This document shows positions 16,196 to 24,974 of a stretch of DNA of 64,000 bases, in pieces. Below the pieces are notes generated by a model that ran no database searches, was not told the DNA's origin, and worked only from the letters and a program-made list of their open reading frames with translations. The position numbers and the translations under genes are program-made. Source of the DNA: Akkermansiaceae bacterium (lineage in GTDB: Bacteria; Verrucomicrobiota; Verrucomicrobiia; Verrucomicrobiales; Akkermansiaceae); the NCBI GenBank assembly GCA_022510805.1, contig JAFLSS010000005.1, forward strand, positions 1 through 64,000, written 5' to 3'. Each line of letters begins with the position of its first letter. Position 1 is the stretch's first letter.

Positions 16196-17779
16196 TCAGC
16201 GGATGCGCTTGAGCAGCCAGTGCAGCAAGCCGGAGATGGGGATGCGCTCTTGCTCCATCGAGTCGCGGTGGCGGATGGTGACGGTATCCTTGAGTGAGGG
16301 GTCCTCACCCTCGCCCAGCGTCTCAAAATCCACCGTGATGCAGAACGGCGTGCCCACTTCATCTTGGCGGCGGTAGCGGCGGCCCACGGCTCCGGCTTCA
16401 TCGTAGAACACATTCATGAACGGCCGCAGCTGCTCCTCAATCTCGTGCGCGATGCGCACCTGCTGCTCATTCTTCTTGAGCAGGGGGAACACCGCTGCCT
16501 TGATGGGGGCCATGCGCGGGTGGAAGTGCATCACCGTGCGGATATCGCTCTTGCCGTCCTGGCCGAGCTCCTCCTCATCAAACGCCTCGCAGATCACCGC
16601 CAGCACCGTGCGGTCACACCCGGCGGAGGGCTCCACAACGTGGGGGATAAAGCGCTCTCGCGTCGCTTCATCGAAATACTCCATGGGCTTGCCGGAGCCC
16701 TCTTGGTGGCGCGTCAGGTCATATGTCGTGCGGTAGGCTATGCCCTGCAGCTCCTGCACGCCAAAGGGGAACTCATACTCCAGATCATAGGTCTTCTTCG
16801 AGTAGAACGCGCGCTCGCCATCCGGCACATCGAGGATGTGGATCTTGTCACGCGGGATGCCGATATTCTCATAGAACGTGAGGCAGCGCTCCAGCCACTC
16901 GTCGGTGAGGCGCATGCCGTCTTCCTCTCGGCAGAAATACTCCACCTCCATCTGCTCAAACTCGCGCGAGCGGAAGGTGAAGTTGCGCGGGTTGATCTCA
17001 TTGCGGAAGGATTTGCCGATCTGCGCGATGCCGAATGGTATCTTCATGCGCGAGGAGTCGAGGATATTCTTGTACTGGCAGAAGATGCTCTGAGCCGTCT
17101 CCGGGCGCAGCCAGCCGATGCTGGAGGGATCATTCTCATCTGAGGCCGCGCCGATCGTGGTGCGGAACATGAGGTTGAACGAGCGCGCCTCCGTCACCAG
17201 CGAGCCATTGGCCGGGTTGTAGCGCACGGAGTCCACCACGTCTTGCGTGCTCTCCTCGAGCAGTTCCAGCTCTGCCGGCTGCACTCCCTTGCCGGAAAGC
17301 TGGGCATAGTATTGCAGCGCGCCTTTGCGGGCTGTCTTGGCATCTTTCTCACCGCTCGTAGGCACCAGCATGGAGAACTCCTTCGCCGTGCTCCACGTGC
17401 CATCCTTTTTGGCAGCTCCCTTCCACCAGTAGGCCACTCCGCTCTGCGCGGGGATCTGGTCGGCGCGCAGGCGCTCCTTGGAGAGCAGGCAATCACACAG
17501 CGGATCCGAGAAACCGCCCACGTGCCCGGATGCCACCAGCACCGAGTTGTGCGTGAGGATCGAGCCGTCCATTCCCACGATATCCGGCCGCTCCTGCACA
17601 TTCACGCGCCACCAGTATTCCTTGAGGTTGCGCTTCAGCTCCACACCCAAGGGGCCGTAATCCCAGCAGCCATTGAGGCCGCCGTATATCTCTGCAGCCT
17701 GAAAGATAAAACCTCTGCGCTTGCAAAGGCTCACTATTTTTTCCATTCGAGCGGGGTCGGTCTGTGTGCGGTCTGCCAT
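16196..17779 (-). CDS. glyQS: glycyl-tRNA synthetase, single-chain dimeric type
   Basis: The enzyme charges tRNA-Gly. This is the single-chain alpha2 class IIa form, not the alpha/beta GlyQ-GlyS pair. Hallmarks: KIVSLCKRRGFIFQAAEIYGGLNGCWDYGPLG at the N-terminus, FNLMFRTTIGA and LRPETAQSIFCQYKN (motif 2 region FRNEINPRNFTFRSREFEQME), VEPSAGCDRTVLAVI (motif 3) and a C-terminal anticodon-binding domain ending near IRHRDSMEQERIPI. Start choice: the track begins at 17833; ATG 17791 follows a GGGGAGG, but that ATG overlaps a promoter -10 box (TAGAAT). ATG 17779 (MADRTQTDPARMEKIV), 10 nt after the -10, fits the window's short-leader pattern, giving 527 residues. The start is uncertain by four codons. 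Confidence 0.95.
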   Translation of the reverse strand: MADRTQTDPARMEKIVSLCKRRGFIFQAAEIYGGLNGCWDYGPLGVELKRNLKEYWWRVNVQERPDIVGMDGSILTHNSVLVASGHVGGFSDPLCDCLLSKERLRADQIPAQSGVAYWWKGAAKKDGTWSTAKEFSMLVPTSGEKDAKTARKGALQYYAQLSGKGVQPAELELLEESTQDVVDSVRYNPANGSLVTEARSFNLMFRTTIGAASDENDPSSIGWLRPETAQSIFCQYKNILDSSRMKIPFGIAQIGKSFRNEINPRNFTFRSREFEQMEVEYFCREEDGMRLTDEWLERCLTFYENIGIPRDKIHILDVPDGERAFYSKKTYDLEYEFPFGVQELQGIAYRTTYDLTRHQEGSGKPMEYFDEATRERFIPHVVEPSAGCDRTVLAVICEAFDEEELGQDGKSDIRTVMHFHPRMAPIKAAVFPLLKKNEQQVRIAHEIEEQLRPFMNVFYDEAGAVGRRYRRQDEVGTPFCITVDFETLGEGEDPSLKDTVTIRHRDSMEQERIPISGLLHWLLKRIR

Positions 17780-17789
17780 AACGCCGTCC

Positions 17790-17817
17790 ATTCTAGCGCA
17801 TTTCCTCCCCAATGCAA
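17790..17817 (-). promoter_or_regulatory. promoter of glyQS, short-leader type
   Basis: On the minus strand TTGCAT, 16 nt, TAGAAT, 10 nt before the ATG at 17779. The spacer contains GGGGAGG, which could instead act as a Shine-Dalgarno for ATG 17791 if transcription starts further upstream. Confidence 0.45.
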
Positions 17818-17863
17818 GCCCAATTCCAGCCATAAGCGCCGCGGCTCCTCATTCTCCGCAAAT

Positions 17864-17904
17864 CCGCGGCCGGCAGGGTCTCTCGGCCCCCCTCCCGGCC
17901 GGCG
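17864..17904 (-). terminator. GC-rich imperfect hairpin after mutS
   Basis: CCGCGGCCGGCAGGG and CCCTCCCGGCCGGCGG can pair with one mismatch or bulge just downstream of the mutS stop. No strong T-run follows. It could separate mutS from glyQS. Confidence 0.3.
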
Positions 17905-17912
17905 GGGCTGGG

Positions 17913-20423
17913 TCAGATCCCGGGGTCAAGCATGTCAAACATGTCCAGCTGGCCGATGTCGGCCGCCTGCTCTGCTGCGGGCAAGCCGCCGGACTTGATG
18001 CGGCGGCGGCGCCCGGTGCCGGGCTCACGCAGGGTAGAGCTCATCTCCAGATGCGTAAGGATGCGCTTGGCGCGGTCGATGATGGGGGCGGGCAAGCCCG
18101 CCAGCCGCGCCACTTGAATACCATACGATTTGTCCGCAGGGCCCGGCAGCACCTTGCGCAGGAAGATGATCTCATCCCGCCACTCGCGCACCTCCACATG
18201 CCAGTTGCTGATGGCGGGGTGAGAGTACTGCAGATCCACCATCTCATGATAATGAGTCGCAAAGAGAGTGCGCGCGCCGATGACATCGTGCAGGTGCTCC
18301 GCCACCGCCCAGGCGATGGAGAGGCCATCGAACGTGGCTGTGCCGCGGCCGATTTCATCGAGGATGACGAGGGAGCGCTCCGTCGCGTTGTTGAGGATGA
18401 GAGCCGTCTCGCTCATCTCAACCATGAAGGTGGATTGCCCGCCGGCGATGTCATCACTCGCGCCGACACGGCAGAAAATGCGATCCACCAGGCCGATGTG
18501 GGCCGACTCCGCCGGCACATACGCCCCCATCTGCGCCATGAGGGTGATGAGGGCCACCTGGCGGATGTAGGTGGATTTGCCGGCCATATTGGGGCCGGTG
18601 AGGATGATGAGCCGGTTCGCCTGCTCATCCATCTCGGTGTCATTGGGGACAAAGGCCACACTCTGCTGCACTTGCTCGATGACGGGGTGGCGGCCGTTGA
18701 CAATGCGCAGGGTGCGGGAGTCATCCAGCACCGGGCGGCAGTAATTGTGGCGCTGAGCTGTCTCCGCCAGGCTGAGCAGCACATCCACCTCTGCCAGCGC
18801 CGCAGAGCTCTGCTGAATCGCGTCCAGATAAGCCCCCACAGCCTCACGCAGGCGGCAAAAGATATCATACTCCAACTGGCGTGAGCGCTCATCTGCGCCG
18901 AGGATGGTGCTCTCCATCTGCTTGAGCTCCTCCGTGATAAAGCGCTCGGCATTCGCCAGCGTTTGCTTGCGGCGGTAGTGCTCCGGCACTTTGGCGTAGT
19001 TGGCCTTCGTCACCTCGATATAGTAGCCGAAAACGCTGTTGTAGCGGATTTTGAGCGAGTCGATCCCCGTGGTCTTGCGCTCGCGCGCCTCCATCTCCGC
19101 CAGCCACACCTTGCCCTCGCGGGAAGCGCAGCGCAGCTCATCAAGCCGGGCGTCATACCCATCGCGTATCATGCCGCCCTCCTTGATGGTGGTCGGCGGC
19201 TCATCCACCAGCGCCCCCTCAAGCAGGGCGGTGAGCTCTGAAAAATCTCCCAACCGGCTGAGCAGGGCGGCAAAGTGCTCACTGCGCGGAGCGAGGGAGC
19301 CCAAGTCCTGCACAAGATCCGGCACCCGCGCGAGCGAGGCACCCAGCGCCAGCAGGTCGCGCGCGTTGCCCGCCCCCTGCGAGAGGCGTGAGGTGAGCCG
19401 CTCCGTATCGCGCACGCCCTTGAGAGAATCCCGCAGCTTGCTCATCAGAAACGGCTCTTCCAAAAATGCGGAGATGAGCTCTTGGCGCCGCGTGAGCTCG
19501 GCCAAATCACATATGGGGTGCAGGATCCACTCGCGCAAGAGGCGCGCGCCCATGGGCGAAGAGGTGCCGTTGAGCACGCCGAGCAGGGTGTTGCGCAGGC
19601 CGCTGCGTGACTCCACCAAGTCCAGATTGCGGCGGCTGGCGGCATCAATGAGGACAACTCGTGCCGTGGGGCGCAGGGAAAGGCGGCGCAGGTGGTCCGT
19701 GCTGCGGCGCAGCTGGTGCTTGAGGTAGTGCAAGATGGCCGCCGCCGCCCCGAGCGAAGCGCTGAGCTGCGCACAGCCGAAGCCCTCCAGCGAGTGCACG
19801 CGAAAATGCGACTCCAGCGAGGTCTTGGCCACCCCGGGCAAGAATGTATAGCCATCGTAATACAGCGTCACCGGCAGCGCGGCAAACAGCTCTTTCTGCT
19901 CATCACTCACCAGCAGCTCGCTGGGCTGTATGCGCCCCAGCTCCTCCGCCAGCGCCTCAGGTGTGTCGTAATCCGCCACAGTGAACTCCCCCGTCGTGTG
20001 GTCGGCACACGCCAGCCCCCACGCCTTTTTGTCCCGGTAACACGCCACGATGTAGTTGTGCTCACCGGAGTTGAGCAATGAGAGATCCGCCAGCGTGCCG
20101 GCAGAGACAATGCGCGTGATCTCCCGCTCCACAAGCTTGCCCGGCACGGGCGTGCTCATCTGCTCTGCGATGGCCACCCGCTTGCCCATCTGCACAATCT
20201 GGCCGATGTAGGCCTCTGCCGCATGAAACGGCACGCCGCACATCGGGATGGTCTGCCGCTTGGTCAGCGTAAGCCCCAGCGCCTGCGAACACGCCACGGC
20301 ATCCTCAAAAAACATCTCATAAAAATCCCCGAGGCGAAAGAACAGCCACACGTCCTCCGGCAGTGACTGCTTCATGCGCAGATACTGATCCATCATCGGG
20401 CTGATTGTTGTGCTTTCGGCCAT
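17913..20423 (-). CDS. mutS: DNA mismatch repair protein MutS
   Basis: MutS recognises mismatches and small loops and recruits MutL. The 836-residue protein (start MAESTTISPMMDQYLRMKQ at 20423, with CCGGAG 7 nt upstream) has the mismatch-contact motif LFFRLGDFYEMFFEDA near residue 25, the connector and lever domains, and the C-terminal ATPase: Walker A LTGPNMAGKSTYIRQ near residue 607, the signature STFMVEMSETA, Walker B SLVILDEIGRGTATFDG and the ATHYHE motif. Length and order are those of MutS1. The C-terminal tail lists a short DMFDMLDPGI. It forms its own unit upstream of glyQS and the RNase, all on the minus strand. mutL is not in the window. Confidence 0.97.
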   Translation of the reverse strand: MAESTTISPMMDQYLRMKQSLPEDVWLFFRLGDFYEMFFEDAVACSQALGLTLTKRQTIPMCGVPFHAAEAYIGQIVQMGKRVAIAEQMSTPVPGKLVEREITRIVSAGTLADLSLLNSGEHNYIVACYRDKKAWGLACADHTTGEFTVADYDTPEALAEELGRIQPSELLVSDEQKELFAALPVTLYYDGYTFLPGVAKTSLESHFRVHSLEGFGCAQLSASLGAAAAILHYLKHQLRRSTDHLRRLSLRPTARVVLIDAASRRNLDLVESRSGLRNTLLGVLNGTSSPMGARLLREWILHPICDLAELTRRQELISAFLEEPFLMSKLRDSLKGVRDTERLTSRLSQGAGNARDLLALGASLARVPDLVQDLGSLAPRSEHFAALLSRLGDFSELTALLEGALVDEPPTTIKEGGMIRDGYDARLDELRCASREGKVWLAEMEARERKTTGIDSLKIRYNSVFGYYIEVTKANYAKVPEHYRRKQTLANAERFITEELKQMESTILGADERSRQLEYDIFCRLREAVGAYLDAIQQSSAALAEVDVLLSLAETAQRHNYCRPVLDDSRTLRIVNGRHPVIEQVQQSVAFVPNDTEMDEQANRLIILTGPNMAGKSTYIRQVALITLMAQMGAYVPAESAHIGLVDRIFCRVGASDDIAGGQSTFMVEMSETALILNNATERSLVILDEIGRGTATFDGLSIAWAVAEHLHDVIGARTLFATHYHEMVDLQYSHPAISNWHVEVREWRDEIIFLRKVLPGPADKSYGIQVARLAGLPAPIIDRAKRILTHLEMSSTLREPGTGRRRRIKSGGLPAAEQAADIGQLDMFDMLDPGI

Positions 20424-20438
20424 GGCAACGCTCCGGTG

Positions 20439-20467
20439 ATGATACGCCCTTTTCTCCCCTATTTCAA
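20439..20467 (-). promoter_or_regulatory. promoter of mutS
   Basis: On the minus strand TTGAAA, 17 nt, TATCAT, 15 nt before the mutS ATG. The predicted leader is about 9 nt and would only just include the GGAG. Confidence 0.55.
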
Positions 20468-20532
20468 GCTTTTTCACTCACTGAACCTAGGCTGCTTGCC
20501 GAGCTTCTGAACACTAACAACATGCGTCAGGC

Positions 20533-21975
20533 TCAGCGCGCCAGCACAGTGGGCGCTCCCGAGTTGCCACAGGCGGAGATGGCGCGCAGCGCGAGCCGAT
20601 CCACCCCGGCAAACATGGAGGCCGGCAGCGTGACACGGCGCTGCGCCCCGGGCAAGATGCACAGCGTGGTCCACTGCCCCTTGCGCCGCGCCTGCACCAC
20701 CCACTTGCGCGCGCTCGCATCGGCCGCTTCCCAGGACAAAGCCTCGCCCCCCTTGCCGGGGCCCGCGCGGAACACAGGCGCCCCCGGGCGGGCGGTGCCG
20801 CTCCAGGGCATTGCAGGCGGCACCGCAAAGCCGCCATAGCGCGCCTGCAGCTCGCGCTGCACGCCGCCGCGGTTGCTGCCGATGGAGCGCCAGCTCCAAA
20901 ACAGCTGGCCCGAGCTCTGGCGGGCATAGCGCCGCGCGCAGTCGATCTGCCGGCCGATCTCCGACGCCGGGCGGGTGGGATCCTCCGAGCTGGCAATACG
21001 CGCAGAGGCAATGCCCGGCCACACCGGCCGAGAGGGGTTGATGCTGCTCCACCACTGCATGAGCGCGGTAAAGCTCTGCGGGCTGTCAATGCGCCAGTAA
21101 AGCTGAGGGGCCAAGTAATCCACCCAGCCGCGCTGCAGCCACTTTCTGGCATCGCAGGCAAGGTGCTCGTAGGCATTCACCCCGGCGGGGACACCGGCCG
21201 GGTAGTTGGGCTGCCATATGCCAAAGGGGCTGATCCCCACCCGCACCCACGGCTTGGCGCTCTTCACACTCGTATAGAGGCGGCTCACAAAGGAATCCAC
21301 AGCAGCGCGGCGCTGCGCCGGCGTGCGGCCGTCGGAGATGTTGTGATGCGGCGGATAGGGGTAAAAATAGTCATCGAGGTGCACGCCGTCTATATCATAC
21401 CGGCGCACGACATCCATAATCACATTGAGAATATGCTGCTGCGCAGCAGAATGTGAGGGGTTGAGCATGGTGGCCGAGCCGGCGCGCTTGATGAGCTCCG
21501 GCCGCCGGGTAGAGATATGCCCGCGCCCCACCGGCTTGTTGCTCACCGTGGCGCGGAATGGGTTAAACCACGCGTGGATCTCAATGCCGCGGCGGTGACC
21601 CTCTGCGATGGCAAATGCCAGCGGATCATACCCCGGATTCACCCCCGGCCCGCTCAGCCAGCCACTCCAGGGCTCGAGCGATGAGTTGTACAGCGCATCC
21701 GCATTGGGCCGTATTTGCAGGATGATGGCATTGAGCTTGAGCTGCACCGCCTGATTCAGGATCTTGAGCAGCTCTGCCTTCTGCTGCGCGGCCGATAAGC
21801 CTGCCGCCGACGGCCAGTCCAGATTAAACACCGAGGCTACCCACGCCGCGCGAAACTCCCGCGCCGGCTCCGGTACGCGCTCATTCACCGGCGCCCATGC
21901 CTGCGCCCACCCCGCCATGCATGCTATGCAGAGCGCCATGCAGAGGATGATCCGACGCATCGACATTGTGCTCAT
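20533..21975 (-). CDS. glycosyl-hydrolase-like 10 (GHL10/DUF187) exported protein
   Basis: The 480-residue protein starts with a signal peptide (MRRIILCMALCIACMAGWAQAWA). From about residue 38 it matches the GHL10 TIM-barrel family (YngK-like): EFRAAWVASVFNLDWPS, LQIRPNADALYNS, GYDPLAFAIAEGHRRGIEIHAWFNPFR, DGVHLDDYFYPYP near residue 200 and VRVGISPFGIWQPN. The last ~80 residues look like a fibronectin-III-like or beta domain (GGEALSWEAADASARKWVVQ). Family members are linked to cell-wall or polysaccharide cleavage in the envelope; the substrate here is unknown. It follows nuoN by 36 bp. A TAGGAT box lies 9 nt before its ATG but has only a weak -35, so it may be read from the nuo operon. Confidence 0.85.
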   Translation of the reverse strand: MSTMSMRRIILCMALCIACMAGWAQAWAPVNERVPEPAREFRAAWVASVFNLDWPSAAGLSAAQQKAELLKILNQAVQLKLNAIILQIRPNADALYNSSLEPWSGWLSGPGVNPGYDPLAFAIAEGHRRGIEIHAWFNPFRATVSNKPVGRGHISTRRPELIKRAGSATMLNPSHSAAQQHILNVIMDVVRRYDIDGVHLDDYFYPYPPHHNISDGRTPAQRRAAVDSFVSRLYTSVKSAKPWVRVGISPFGIWQPNYPAGVPAGVNAYEHLACDARKWLQRGWVDYLAPQLYWRIDSPQSFTALMQWWSSINPSRPVWPGIASARIASSEDPTRPASEIGRQIDCARRYARQSSGQLFWSWRSIGSNRGGVQRELQARYGGFAVPPAMPWSGTARPGAPVFRAGPGKGGEALSWEAADASARKWVVQARRKGQWTTLCILPGAQRRVTLPASMFAGVDRLALRAISACGNSGAPTVLAR

Positions 21976-22011
21976 ATGGGTGAGATCCTACCGGCGGGGG
22001 TGCGGGGCGCA

Positions 22012-23469
22012 TCAGTAGCTCGCTCCGGTGAGCAGCAGGGGCAGTGTCCCCACGGCCAGAAGCGCCAGCGCACTCACAGTGAGCAGCGCTACCGCCAGCG
22101 GGGAGAAACGCACCGGCTCCTCCGCCTCTTCCTGCTTCTCCCAGTACATCGCCCGCAGCACCTTGAAGTAGTAGTAGAACCCGGCCGCAGCACACACGAT
22201 CATGATGGGCAGCAGCCACGGTGTCATCCCGCTCCAGCGCTCACCGGCATACAGAAGCGCACGGAAGGATGACCACTTGGCCAGGAATCCACCCGTGAGC
22301 GGCACACCCGCCAGCGAGGCAAAAAGCACGGTGATGAGGAAGGCCGCGCGGGGGTTGGTCCTGCCCATGCCGCGGAAGGCTGAGAGCTCCTCGCTGCCGC
22401 GCTGCATGCGCACCTGCGCCACAGCATAGAAAGCCGCCAGAGTCGCCACCCCATAGACAAAGAGGTAGAACCACACATCCGAGAAGAGCGTGGGACGCAG
22501 CGCCACAAAGAAGATGAGGATAAACCCGGCCTGGCCGATGGAGGAATAACCCAGCAGGCGCTTGACATTCTGCTGGCCAATGGCCCCCAGATTACCGATG
22601 ATCAGCGTGAGCCCCGCCACCACGGCCAGCCCGTGCACCACCGGGCGCACCAGCTCCGGCGTGTCGCCGGCCACACTCCCCAGCGGCACACTCAGCAGCA
22701 TGAGCACCACAAAACCCGCCGTCTTGGAGGCCACCGCCAAGAACGCCGACACCGGGGTGGGCGCACCTTGATACACATCCGGAATCCACACATGCATGGG
22801 AGCCGCTCCCACTTTGAAAAAGGCCCCGGCCAGCAGCAGCGCCAGCGATACCAGGAACCCCGTGCAGAGGTAAGGATTGCACAGCGCGCGTGACACAAAG
22901 GCCGAATGCAGGGCAAAGGACCCCGTGGTGCCAAAGTACCACGCGATGCCCATGACCAGAGCCCCCGTGCTCACCGCACCGAGGATGAGATACTTCACCC
23001 CCGCCTCGATAGAGCCCTGATTCCGGCGGAAATAACCCGCCATGGAATAGGAGGCCAGAGTGACAATCTCCAAACTCACAAAGAGCAGCACCAGATCCCG
23101 CGCCTGCGTCAGCGCGCACACGCCCGCACAGGCGATGAGCAGCAGCGACGCCAGCTCGGAAGAGCCCTCATCGCTCTCCCCCCCTGCCACAGATGCATAG
23201 ACCACCGAGCGGTAGTCCCAGAGCATCAGCAGGCAGATACCGGTCGCGCCGCAGGCAAGCAGGCCGAAGGAGTTAGCATACTCCCCCTTGATCATGAAGC
23301 AAGCCGTCAGCAGGGCGCCCAGCGCTCCCACCAAGGGGAACGCTTGCTTGGGGATACGGGGCAAAAAGGCATCGGCCAGCATGAGCAGCACGGCCAGGCC
23401 CACAAGGCAAAACACCGGCACAAACTGCCCCCATGTGTATGTAGCGGAAAGCAAATAGGACATATTCAT
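22012..23469 (-). CDS. nuoN: NADH-quinone oxidoreductase subunit N
   Basis: NuoN is one of three antiporter-like membrane subunits of complex I that couple quinone reduction to proton pumping. The 485-residue protein has about 14 hydrophobic segments, a conserved Lys/Pro region in GAFFKVGAAPMHVWIPDVYQGAPTPVSAFLAVASKTAGF near residue 230, and the typical KRLLGYSSIGQAGFIL stretch near 308. It is the last nuo gene; nuoM ends 17 bp upstream. Confidence 0.95.
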   Translation of the reverse strand: MNMSYLLSATYTWGQFVPVFCLVGLAVLLMLADAFLPRIPKQAFPLVGALGALLTACFMIKGEYANSFGLLACGATGICLLMLWDYRSVVYASVAGGESDEGSSELASLLLIACAGVCALTQARDLVLLFVSLEIVTLASYSMAGYFRRNQGSIEAGVKYLILGAVSTGALVMGIAWYFGTTGSFALHSAFVSRALCNPYLCTGFLVSLALLLAGAFFKVGAAPMHVWIPDVYQGAPTPVSAFLAVASKTAGFVVLMLLSVPLGSVAGDTPELVRPVVHGLAVVAGLTLIIGNLGAIGQQNVKRLLGYSSIGQAGFILIFFVALRPTLFSDVWFYLFVYGVATLAAFYAVAQVRMQRGSEELSAFRGMGRTNPRAAFLITVLFASLAGVPLTGGFLAKWSSFRALLYAGERWSGMTPWLLPIMIVCAAAGFYYYFKVLRAMYWEKQEEAEEPVRFSPLAVALLTVSALALLAVGTLPLLLTGASY

Positions 23470-23486
23470 GAAAGATGGCTAGAAGT

Positions 23487-24953
23487 TCAGATTATAAGAA
23501 GTGAGGGAGCAACACCTAAAAGAAGGAGCAGGAAGCCCAGCAGCGCTGCCGAGATGATGTCGGCACAGCTCAGTTTGGTGGCGCGGGCGCTCGCTGAGCT
23601 CACCTCGCCCTCAAACACGTTGCGGAATGCACGCAGCATGTAGACCGCGCTGATGACCAATCCCCACAGGGCGATGACGACTGTCACCTGCACCGGGCCC
23701 AGCCCGCCGAGCCAGCTGCAGCAGCCGGTGGCCTCCCCCGGGCTCCAGCCCTGGAAGCAGGAGATGAAGATGCTCAGCTCACCCGCAAAGTTGGCCAGCA
23801 AAGGCAGGCCGATGGAGGCCATACCCGCCAGGCCGAACAGGAAGCCCAGCAGGGGCAGCTTGCGCGCCAGGCCTCCCAAGCTGTTGATTTCGAGCGTTCG
23901 GGTCTGGCTCTCGATCTGCCCGGTGAGCAGGAAGAGCATGGCGATGCTCAGGCCATGCGCCACCATCAGGAGCGCGGCGCCCTTAAAGGCGAGCATGTTC
24001 TCACCGCCGGATGCCACATAGCACGCAAAGGCCAAGAAGAGATAGCCCATGTGCATGACGGAGGAGTTGCCCAGCAGGTCGTCCAAGCGCGTGCGCGACA
24101 CCGCCACGTACCCCACCCACAGCACATTGCCCAGCAAAAGCAACAGCAGCAGGTTATTCCAGCAGCCAAACAACTTGCCCACCGAGGGCCCGAAAATATA
24201 GGCTATCAGAAACAGCCCGTACAGGCCGAACTTCTTGAGCACACCCGCATGCAGCATGGCCACCGGTGTGGGGGCGCTGGCATAGGCCGGCGCTGCCCAT
24301 GAGTGGAACGGGAAAAGCGAAACCAGTGTGCCAAAGCCCAGCAGCAGCAGCCCCGAGATCAGGCAGGCGGACTCCGGCAGCTTGCCCATATATGCCTTGG
24401 CCGCAATGGCGGAGAATGTCATGGCATTCATCTCCACACACAGCAGCACCAGCCCGGCCAGCAGCACCATGGACGCCAAGCCCAAGTAGAGCGTGGTGCG
24501 CCAGGCGATGGTGCGGCGCTCGCCGCGGCCGTAGCAGCCGATCATCACAAAGGTGGGGATGAGCGCCAACTCATGGAACGCAAAGAACGCGAACACGTGG
24601 TCAGAGATGAAAGCACCCGTGGCGCCGGCTGAGATGAGCAGGGTGGATACGCTCCAGCTGCGCGCCTCATCGGGGTGGGCTGTCCGCATGCCATAGATGG
24701 CGGCAAAGGTCACGACCACCGTGAGCAGCAGCATCGCGCAGCTCATCGGCATGCGCAGGGAGAACTGCATCTCCTGCCCCATGAAGGAGGAAAGGCAATC
24801 TCCGTGACCGCAGCACACCACAGAGAGCACCGCCGCCACGCCAAGCACGAGTGTAGCGGCTGCGCTGGCAAGCGCTGTGGGCCGCGCCGGAGCCTTGCAT
24901 AGCCCAATCAGGGCACTTGCAAGAACGGGAATCAGAATGAGCCAAGTGAGCAT
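23487..24953 (-). CDS. nuoM: NADH-quinone oxidoreductase subunit M
   Basis: NuoM is the middle antiporter-like subunit of the complex I membrane arm. It has 488 residues and about 14 membrane segments. Seen: FHELALIPTFVMIGCYGRGERR near residue 128 (with the channel Glu), FPFHSWAAPAYASAPTPVAMLHAGVLKKFGLYGLF near residue 210 (the family normally has HTWLPDAH; here HSWAAPAY) and SSVMHMGYLFLAF near 295. It lies between nuoL and nuoN. Confidence 0.95.
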   Translation of the reverse strand: MLTWLILIPVLASALIGLCKAPARPTALASAAATLVLGVAAVLSVVCCGHGDCLSSFMGQEMQFSLRMPMSCAMLLLTVVVTFAAIYGMRTAHPDEARSWSVSTLLISAGATGAFISDHVFAFFAFHELALIPTFVMIGCYGRGERRTIAWRTTLYLGLASMVLLAGLVLLCVEMNAMTFSAIAAKAYMGKLPESACLISGLLLLGFGTLVSLFPFHSWAAPAYASAPTPVAMLHAGVLKKFGLYGLFLIAYIFGPSVGKLFGCWNNLLLLLLLGNVLWVGYVAVSRTRLDDLLGNSSVMHMGYLFLAFACYVASGGENMLAFKGAALLMVAHGLSIAMLFLLTGQIESQTRTLEINSLGGLARKLPLLGFLFGLAGMASIGLPLLANFAGELSIFISCFQGWSPGEATGCCSWLGGLGPVQVTVVIALWGLVISAVYMLRAFRNVFEGEVSSASARATKLSCADIISAALLGFLLLLLGVAPSLLII

Positions 24954-24974
24954 GGTCTGTGTAGGTAAATCAGG